From positions 1-7,061 of the forward strand of contig PSRF01000142.1 of assembly GCA_003175865.1 (NCBI GenBank): DNA of 7,061 nt, read 5' to 3'. Position numbers and translations under genes: made by a program. This DNA comes from Blastocatellia bacterium (GTDB taxonomy: Bacteria; Acidobacteriota; Blastocatellia; Pyrinomonadales; Pyrinomonadaceae). This document shows, one piece after another, positions 1 to 5,325 of the stretch. How positions within the stretch are numbered: position 1 is the stretch's first letter; each line of letters opens with the position of its first letter. The notes below the pieces were generated by a model. That model saw only the letters and a list, made by a program, of their open reading frames with translations. It searched no databases and was not told the origin of the DNA.

Positions 1-498
1 CCTACGATTGTCGTTCGACTTTTTAATACCGTCGGTCCAAGACAAACCGGTCAGTACGGAATGGTCATTCCCACTTTTGTTAAGCAAGCACTAGCAGGCA
101 GGCCGATCACCGTCTATGGCGACGGAACGCAGAGTCGATGTTTTGGTTATGTAGGTGATGTTGTCGGCGCACTGATCAAGCTGATGGATCACGAAGACGC
201 AGTTGGTCAGGTGTTCAATATTGGATCGAATCAGGAAATCTCGATCGTGGATTTAGCGCAGCGAGTCAAGGAATTGACTAACTCCAATTCCGAGATCGTA
301 TTCGTGCCTTACGACGAGGCATACGAAGAAGGATTTGAAGACATGCCGCGCCGAATTCCTGACATCACGAAGGTGAGCGAACTCGTTGGTTTTCGTCCTG
401 CGATGAGCCTCGACGGAATTCTTGAAAGCGTGATCGACTATCACAGTGGCCGTCGAAGTGCAGTGTTAACCATGGGCGTTCCCGGTGTTGTGTCGTAG
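1..498 (+). CDS. NAD-dependent sugar-nucleotide epimerase/dehydratase, C-terminal part (5' truncated)
   Basis: The frame is open from the first base and stops at TAG 496-498, giving 165 C-terminal residues of an extended short-chain dehydrogenase/reductase. The NAD-binding glycine motif and the catalytic YxxxK lie upstream of the window. Visible family marks are RLFNTVGPRQ (residues 6-15), the substrate-binding stretch VYGDGTQSR followed by FGYVGD (about 38-53), the FNIGS segment, and a late EDMPRRIPDI block (113-122), which is where these enzymes recognise the nucleotide-sugar. The C-terminal helix ending in IDYH is also typical. This pattern fits the UDP-glucuronate decarboxylase, UDP-glucose 4-epimerase and dTDP-glucose dehydratase superfamily; the fragment does not settle the substrate. 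It should act in the cytoplasm, supplying a nucleotide sugar to the polysaccharide genes downstream. A 145-bp gap separates it from the next gene, so it may or may not share their transcript. Family call is firm, exact reaction is not. Confidence 0.9.
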   Translation, partial: PTIVVRLFNTVGPRQTGQYGMVIPTFVKQALAGRPITVYGDGTQSRCFGYVGDVVGALIKLMDHEDAVGQVFNIGSNQEISIVDLAQRVKELTNSNSEIVFVPYDEAYEEGFEDMPRRIPDITKVSELVGFRPAMSLDGILESVIDYHSGRRSAVLTMGVPGVVS

Positions 499-536
499 AA
501 GTCTTATTCTTGCCCCGTCAGAACTGTCAGCTTGCG

Positions 537-547
537 TGAGTAACTCA
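537..547. repeat. Short palindrome in the intergenic gap
   Basis: TGAGT-A-ACTCA is a perfect 5-bp dyad around a single central base, 39 bp beyond the epimerase stop and about 100 bp upstream of the transferase start. Its size would suit a small operator half-site pair, but one short palindrome can occur by chance and no second copy was seen in the window. The rest of the 499-643 gap holds no gene, and no promoter could be called with confidence. Confidence 0.25.
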
Positions 548-551
548 TTTC

Positions 552-580
552 GAATAGTTTTGCTCCCCATAAACCTATTC
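552..580 (+). other. Weak hairpin in the leader of the transferase gene
   Basis: GAATAG (552-557) pairs exactly with CTATTC (575-580). After one mismatch (558 with 574) the stem continues with three T-A pairs (559-561 with 571-573), leaving a loop rich in C around 563-569. The stem is A/T-rich and no T-run follows it, so it does not look like an intrinsic terminator. It could be a leader structure ahead of the gene starting at 644, or chance. Confidence 0.25.
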
Positions 581-643
581 ACTGGTTACATCCGTGGTTG
601 TTCGGGTTGCAGGCGTGATGTCTGCACCCCATTTCCGTAGATC

Positions 644-2446
644 ATGCCCTTTACTCCGCTTAATTTGCTGGCAGTTGCCGGTACGTTCGCGCTGGCCTTA
701 ATCCTCACACCATTGGTGCGCCTGTTTGCCAGACGATTCGGGGCCGTGGCCAAACCCAAGATTGATCGCTGGCACAAGAAGCCGACAGCGATGCTCGGTG
801 GTGTCGCCATCTGGTTATCAGTAATCTCCACACTCTTCATTTTTATTCCACATACCACTTACGGTTGGACCATCGTTAAGGCCAGCAGTTTTCTTTTTCT
901 GGTGGGACTCGTTGATGATCTAGTTCACATCAAGCCTTACCAGAAGTTGATTGGACAGATCATGGGCTCGGCATTCGTCGTGTACTACGGACTTGCACTT
1001 CCGTGGACGGGTTCGGTGCTAGTGAATATGGCCCTCGCGATTTTCTGGCTGATTGGTATCACCAACGCGATCAACTTGCTCGACAACATGGACGGTTTGG
1101 CCTCTGGTATTGCGATCATCGCGGCAGGATTTTTGGCATTGAGTTTCGTATCTACAGGTCAGTTCACTGAAGCGCTTGTGATGCTGACCTTCGCCGCCGC
1201 CCTATTGGGTTTTCTTGTTTACAACTCGAACCCCGCATCGATCTTCATGGGTGACTGCGGTTCGATGTTCGTCGGTTTCTTCCTGGCTAGCTTTGCGCTC
1301 GTCAACGTGAGCGGCGGCAGATCGCGAAGTTTTCTGCCGGTAATCGCGGTTCCGATTCTCATTCTGTTTATCCCAATCTTCGACACGACGTTTGTAACTA
1401 TCCTCCGGAAATTGTCTGGTCGTGCTGCGTCGCAGGGTGGACGTGATCACACTTCGCATCGACTTGTCGCACTGGGAATGTCAGAGCGTCACGCCGTGTG
1501 GATGCTTTACGGTTTTGCCGCACTATCGGGTGTGCTTGCTGTAACGATCCAACGAGTGAAACTCGATGTGAGTCTGGCAGCTATCGCCGGGTTTACGATT
1601 TTGTTGACACTTGTGGGCGTCTATCTTGCGGGTGTCAAGGTTTATGACGAAACAGATGAAGAAGCTGCGTTCAAAGAAAAGCCGCTCTATGCTTTTCTCG
1701 TCGATGTTTCCTACAAGCGAAGAATCTTCGAAGTCTTATTGGACGTGATCCTTGTCATTCTCGCTTACTGGAGTGCGTACGCGATCAAGTTTGGTCCCTT
1801 TTCGAATAGTCCAGCATGGCAGTTGTTCATTCGCACGCTGCCCGTGCTCGTGTTTGTAAAAATGTCGACATTCCTGGCGATGGGTGTTTACCGAGGGTTG
1901 TGGCGCTACACCTCGATCGATGACCTCATCGTTTTCACGAAGGCTGTAATCCTGAGTTCCATAGCCAGTTTGTTGGTTGTGTTGTTTGTTTTTCGGTTTG
2001 AAGGTTATTCGCGTACTGTCTTCGTAATTGATGGCATCTTGATGCTTTTGTTTCTCGGCGGTAGTCGAATGGCCTTTCGGCTCTTTCGTCAGATTATTCC
2101 TGACGGCGCAAGGAATAAAGGACGGCGTGTTTTAATCTACGGTGCTGGTGACGGTGGCGAGTTATTGCTTCGTGAGTTGTTGAATAATCGAGAGTTGCAG
2201 TTATCACCGATTGGTTTTCTCGACGACGATCCCGGAAAGAATGGCAAGGTAATTCATGGGCTGCGCGTTTTTGGCGGCAATGGCGACATCGCGACTGTTT
2301 GCGAACAACAAGGGATCGACGAGGTTGTGATTTCGAGTCTCAAGATGACACCGGAACGAGTCGATGAGGTTGTTCGATGCTGTGCAGAGCGACAAATCAC
2401 AGTTAAGCGGATGCGCATCACAATCGAAGAACTCAGCTCTGGCTAA
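644..2446 (+). CDS. Fusion: WecA/MraY-type undecaprenyl-phosphate sugar-1-P transferase + FlaA1/CapD-like N-terminal half
   Basis: The N-terminal 330 or so residues form a polytopic glycosyltransferase-4 enzyme (WecA/TagO/MraY family), which moves a HexNAc-1-phosphate from a UDP-sugar to undecaprenyl phosphate at the inner face of the membrane. Its signatures are present in order: D91-D92 in VDDLVHIKPYQKL, NAINLLDNMDGLA (141-153), FMGDCGSM (201-208), and the cytoplasmic loop motif GRDHTSHRL (266-274). After a charged linker (about 334-346) come four predicted membrane helices (about 363-380, 396-414, 432-451, 458-476). A Rossmann-like domain follows, with IYGAGDGGE (498-506) and FLDDDPGKNGKVIHG (525-539). 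This second half matches the N-terminal part shared by FlaA1/CapD/WbpM dehydratases and WbaP/WcaJ transferases. The protein ends near residue 600 with neither a dehydratase nor a second transferase domain. An in-frame TAG at 638-640 makes ATG 644 the earliest start, and no clear Shine-Dalgarno precedes it. It probably starts the lipid-linked repeat unit. Confidence 0.9.
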   Translation: MPFTPLNLLAVAGTFALALILTPLVRLFARRFGAVAKPKIDRWHKKPTAMLGGVAIWLSVISTLFIFIPHTTYGWTIVKASSFLFLVGLVDDLVHIKPYQKLIGQIMGSAFVVYYGLALPWTGSVLVNMALAIFWLIGITNAINLLDNMDGLASGIAIIAAGFLALSFVSTGQFTEALVMLTFAAALLGFLVYNSNPASIFMGDCGSMFVGFFLASFALVNVSGGRSRSFLPVIAVPILILFIPIFDTTFVTILRKLSGRAASQGGRDHTSHRLVALGMSERHAVWMLYGFAALSGVLAVTIQRVKLDVSLAAIAGFTILLTLVGVYLAGVKVYDETDEEAAFKEKPLYAFLVDVSYKRRIFEVLLDVILVILAYWSAYAIKFGPFSNSPAWQLFIRTLPVLVFVKMSTFLAMGVYRGLWRYTSIDDLIVFTKAVILSSIASLLVVLFVFRFEGYSRTVFVIDGILMLLFLGGSRMAFRLFRQIIPDGARNKGRRVLIYGAGDGGELLLRELLNNRELQLSPIGFLDDDPGKNGKVIHGLRVFGGNGDIATVCEQQGIDEVVISSLKMTPERVDEVVRCCAERQITVKRMRITIEELSSG

Positions 2447-2450
2447 TGTT

Positions 2451-2470
2451 CGATAAGCTTTAGCTTGTCG
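2451..2470 (+). other. Intercistronic hairpin between transferase and TPR genes
   Basis: CGATAAGC (2451-2458) pairs with GCTTGTCG (2463-2470) around a TTTA loop: eight pairs including one T-G wobble. It begins five bases after the transferase stop codon. No T-run follows, so a Rho-independent terminator is not supported; a transcript-stabilising or processing hairpin between co-transcribed genes is more likely. An outer 6-bp pairing, ATGTTC (2446-2451) with GAACAT (2494-2499), ends just before the purine-rich stretch ahead of the next start codon. It would compete for base 2451. Confidence 0.35.
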
Positions 2471-2507
2471 TCGACTTAGTAAGCATTCCACCTGAACATC
2501 GGAAGAA

Positions 2508-3806
2508 ATGCCGCAGGAATTAATTCAGCTCAATAGTCGCCGCACTGTAACTCGAGTCTTTCTTATCTTGACGATCGGACTCGCGGTGTTCTGGTGCTAC
2601 TTCGTTTTGCAATGGTACCTTGGCAACACAATGGCCGAATATTTCGACACCGCCGAAAACAGTGTCGACAAGGCTAAACTCGCTAGTTCACTCGCACCGA
2701 ACGATCCGTTAACTCATTGGCGCCTTGGAACTGTCTATCAGCAGAAACTCACTCCTGATCAGTCCGCACTTATCGTCGCCGAGTATGAAAAGGCTGTCAG
2801 CCTTTCGCCAAACGATTATCGCTTCTGGATGAGTTTGGGAATAGCGCTCGAACAAGCTGGTGACGTCGGCAGAGGCGAACGAGCGCTGCGCAAATCGGTT
2901 GAGTTGGCACCTTCATACGCGTGGCCCCGTTGGTACCTGGGCAATCTATTGCTGAGAAGTGGGCGTTACAACGAAGCGTTTTCGGACCTGCAATTCGCCG
3001 CGCAGTCGGATTCCGAGTTAAAACCGCAATTGTTCAGGTTAGCAATTGAAATCTATGGCAACGATATCGCGGCCCTGAAAGTAGCGATTGGAGATGATCC
3101 AACTGCGAAGTCAGAATTTGCTTTGTATCTCCTACAACAGAACCGCGTTGAGGATGGACTTGTAATCTGGAACAGTCTTAGTGACTCACAAAAGAAAGAC
3201 CAGCAGACTGGGGCGAATGCGCTGATTACATCGCTTATCGGGCTGAATCGATTTCATGACGCGATGAAGATATGGAATAGCGTTGCGCCCAGCGACGCCT
3301 TCAAAGCCGACTTAGGACATGTTGTCGATGGAGGGTTTGAGGAGACGATATCGCATAGCAAAGACACTCCATTTGGGTGGCAAGTAAATGCCGCTCCGCA
3401 GATGCAGATAGGAATCGATCCACAGAAAGCACATAACGGGATGCGGAGTTTGAGATTGGTTTTTCAGGTCCGAGCCAGACTCGACTTCCTAGACGCTTAC
3501 GAGTTGGTTCCTGTCGCGCCGTCAACTCAATACGAGTTCGAGTGCTATGTAAGAACCGAGAAGCTGCAGAGTGGCGACACTCCCTTTGTCCAAATTCTCA
3601 ATGCGTCGGACCAATCAGTCCTGGCCAGCTCGAGCGAAGCGCCAAACGGCGACAGCGATTGGAACCGAACCTCTGTTTCTTTCAAGACTGGGGACAAAAC
3701 CGAGGCCATAAAGATTCACCTTGCACGCACGCCATGTGAAAAGGACAAGATCTGCCCAATCTTCGGTGCGGTTTGGTATGACGACTTCAGTATCAAACGA
3801 CAGTAG
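2508..3806 (+). CDS. Membrane-anchored TPR protein with C-terminal beta-sandwich (carbohydrate-binding-like) domain
   Basis: Residues 17-38 form one hydrophobic helix after an Arg-rich start (R11, R12, R16), so the positive-inside rule places the remaining 390 residues outside the cytoplasmic membrane. Residues about 69-170 hold three TPR-like helical pairs, seen in repeats such as WRLGTVYQQ...EYEKAVSLSPND, FWMSLGIALEQAGD...ALRKSVELAPS and RWYLGNLLLRSGRYNEAF. A less regular helical region runs to about 265. From 272 to the end the pattern DGGFEE, FGWQV, AHNGMRSLRLVF, APSTQYEFECYVR, then AVWYDDFSI is the hallmark order of a galactose-binding-like/CBM4_9-type jellyroll. C410 and C416 could form a disulphide. 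An in-frame TGA at 2493-2495 makes ATG 2508 the earliest start; GGAAG at 2501-2505 is unusually close to it. The next gene begins inside its last codons, tying it to the O-antigen ligase homologue. I do not recognise a named family; a scaffold or glycan-binding partner in polysaccharide assembly is an inference. Confidence 0.85.
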   Translation: MPQELIQLNSRRTVTRVFLILTIGLAVFWCYFVLQWYLGNTMAEYFDTAENSVDKAKLASSLAPNDPLTHWRLGTVYQQKLTPDQSALIVAEYEKAVSLSPNDYRFWMSLGIALEQAGDVGRGERALRKSVELAPSYAWPRWYLGNLLLRSGRYNEAFSDLQFAAQSDSELKPQLFRLAIEIYGNDIAALKVAIGDDPTAKSEFALYLLQQNRVEDGLVIWNSLSDSQKKDQQTGANALITSLIGLNRFHDAMKIWNSVAPSDAFKADLGHVVDGGFEETISHSKDTPFGWQVNAAPQMQIGIDPQKAHNGMRSLRLVFQVRARLDFLDAYELVPVAPSTQYEFECYVRTEKLQSGDTPFVQILNASDQSVLASSSEAPNGDSDWNRTSVSFKTGDKTEAIKIHLARTPCEKDKICPIFGAVWYDDFSIKRQ

Positions 3807-5265
3807 TATCATCGTTGCGCCCGAGTCTGCTCCCGTTATAAGCACGACGTCGGCGCCGCGAAGTATTTACCGAATCAAACACACGCTTGCGAGCCGGTTT
3901 GTTTTTTTGATCATCTGCGTCGCGATCGTTACCTCTGCGCTCGCTTATGGAACGGTGCACTACTGGGCGTTGGAGTTGTTCAATCTTGGTGCACTAACGA
4001 TCATCATCTTGTGGGTGATCGACTCGTGGCAGCTTGGTCAACTACGTCTCAGTCGGAGTCCACTGCAAGTTCCACTCATTGGTATTATCGGCCTCGGACT
4101 GATTCAACTTCTCCCGGTTCGAAGTATTTCGAGTGGCGGAATCACCACCGTCGCGCTGGTGCAAAGTCTTTCGCTCGATCCGAATTCCACCAAACTGGTC
4201 TTGGTGCAGCTGAGCACGTTGCTAATTTTCTTTGCAGCGACATTAATCTTCACTGACACGCCACACCGGCTGCGTCTTTTAGTAAGAACCATCTTAATCT
4301 TCGGGTTCTGCCTCGCCATTTTCGGCCTAACGCAATCATTCACTAGCCCCACGAAGGTTTACTGGGTGCGGGAACTCAATCAGAGTACTGCCTTTGGTCC
4401 CTTCATTAATCGACACCACTTTGCTGGTTACATGGAACTTACGATCGCCTTGCCACTGGGACTCCTCTTTGCTGGTGCTGTCGATAAAGACAAACAGATC
4501 CTCTACGCGTTCGCTGCGGGCTTGATGGGTGTCGCGTTGGTCATGACGAGTTCACGTGGCGGCATCATCAGTCTGGTTGCCGAGGTTCTGTTTTTCGTTC
4601 TGGTCACTGCGCTTTGGAGCAAACGTGGCCATAGAAAGAGGAAGCGGAGTCGGGTACGAGATGCTCTAATCAGGATTGGATTAGCTGTCGCACTGCTGGT
4701 GGGATTGTTTGTAGGGGTAACGATGATGGGTGGTGAGCTATCGCTGACGCGTTTGATTGACAGCGTAAATACGGACGATCCAACGACCGGCCGAGCTCAC
4801 TTCTGGGCAGTTACCATCGAGATGATCAAGGCTCATCCGGTGTTGGGAACAGGACTCGGTGCTTTCGGAGTCATTTACACTCGCTTCGATTCACGCAACG
4901 GATTGTTTCGTCTGGAGCAGGCCCACAATGATTACTTGCAGGTGTTATCGGATGCCGGAATCGTGGGAGCTGTACTGGCGCTGAGTTTTGTCCTGTTGCT
5001 TTTCTATCGTGCTTTCGTCCGCATGAAATCTCATGACGACTTTCGACGCGGTGTTGCTCTCGCGTCGTTAGGCGGTTGTTTCGCAGTTCTCGTACACAGC
5101 TTTTTCGACTTCACCTTACACACAACATCAAACGCGCTTCTGTTTCTCGTGTTAGCAGGTCTCGCGACCATGAATGGTCGGGTCGAAAACCAGCCTCGAA
5201 AGAGGAAGAGGCACAGTGAATCGGAGTTGGAGCCCGCCCATACGGGTCCTGTGTCACCAATGTAG
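3778..5265 (+). CDS. O-antigen ligase/polymerase family protein (Wzy/WaaL-like)
   Basis: A 495-residue polytopic membrane protein with about 11-12 hydrophobic segments from residue 41 to 466. Family marks include FINRHHFAGYMEL (209-221), TSSRGG (257-262), then a predicted extracytoplasmic loop (about 317-390) with TGRAHFW (337-343), HPVLGTGLGAF (353-363) and QAHNDYLQ (381-388), followed by DAGIVG. In this superfamily the conserved loop His (here H383) and membrane-proximal Arg residues are linked to transfer of lipid-linked glycan. Whether this protein polymerises repeat units, ligates glycan to lipid, or glycosylates protein cannot be told from sequence. Both ends are polar: a Ser/Thr-rich N-terminus of about 35 residues and a basic C-terminal tail (RKRKRH, 474-479). 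ATG 3778 was chosen over the in-frame TTG at 3721 and the GTGs at 3736 and 3766, because those lie deeper inside the TPR gene and lack a ribosome site. From ATG 3778 the overlap is 29 bases, and with no strong Shine-Dalgarno this suggests translational coupling. Confidence 0.9.
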   Translation: MTTSVSNDSSIIVAPESAPVISTTSAPRSIYRIKHTLASRFVFLIICVAIVTSALAYGTVHYWALELFNLGALTIIILWVIDSWQLGQLRLSRSPLQVPLIGIIGLGLIQLLPVRSISSGGITTVALVQSLSLDPNSTKLVLVQLSTLLIFFAATLIFTDTPHRLRLLVRTILIFGFCLAIFGLTQSFTSPTKVYWVRELNQSTAFGPFINRHHFAGYMELTIALPLGLLFAGAVDKDKQILYAFAAGLMGVALVMTSSRGGIISLVAEVLFFVLVTALWSKRGHRKRKRSRVRDALIRIGLAVALLVGLFVGVTMMGGELSLTRLIDSVNTDDPTTGRAHFWAVTIEMIKAHPVLGTGLGAFGVIYTRFDSRNGLFRLEQAHNDYLQVLSDAGIVGAVLALSFVLLLFYRAFVRMKSHDDFRRGVALASLGGCFAVLVHSFFDFTLHTTSNALLFLVLAGLATMNGRVENQPRKRKRHSESELEPAHTGPVSPM

Positions 5266-5310
5266 TATGATGCTCGACAATCCTTTCAAGACATTCCCGA
5301 CTAAACGCAC

Positions 5311-5316
5311 AGGAGA
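5311..5316 (+). promoter_or_regulatory. Shine-Dalgarno for the acyl-CoA synthetase GTG start
   Basis: AGGAGA lies nine bases before GTG 5326 and is the clearest ribosome-binding site in the window. It decides the start, since an in-frame TAA at 5302-5304 blocks extension upstream and the next in-frame candidate (TTG 5356) has no such site. Confidence 0.75.
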
Positions 5317-5325
5317 CGACGATCT

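Noticed and set aside
499..530. Intrinsic terminator after the epimerase
   Set aside because: No G/C-rich stem followed by a T-run could be found after the stop codon; the hairpin at 552-580 is A/T-rich and also lacks a T-run.
1202..1459. Antisense open frames, for example 1202-1459, 2204-2491, 3615-3845 and 4104-4352 on the minus strand
   Set aside because: They lie opposite strongly conserved coding sequence, and their translations are low-complexity, Arg/Thr-rich strings without domains or plausible starts.
3721..3777. A longer N-terminus for the O-antigen ligase homologue, starting at TTG 3721 or GTG 3736/3766
   Set aside because: These codons lie deep within the TPR coding region, have no ribosome-binding site at usable spacing, and would add a basic stretch encoded by the overlapping frame. 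ATG 3778 is simpler.
5266..5271. TATGAT as a -10 box for the acyl-CoA synthetase
   Set aside because: The hexamer is a good match and sits right after the ligase stop, but no -35-like sequence lies 16-18 bp upstream and there is no TGn extension. A single hexamer is too weak to call.
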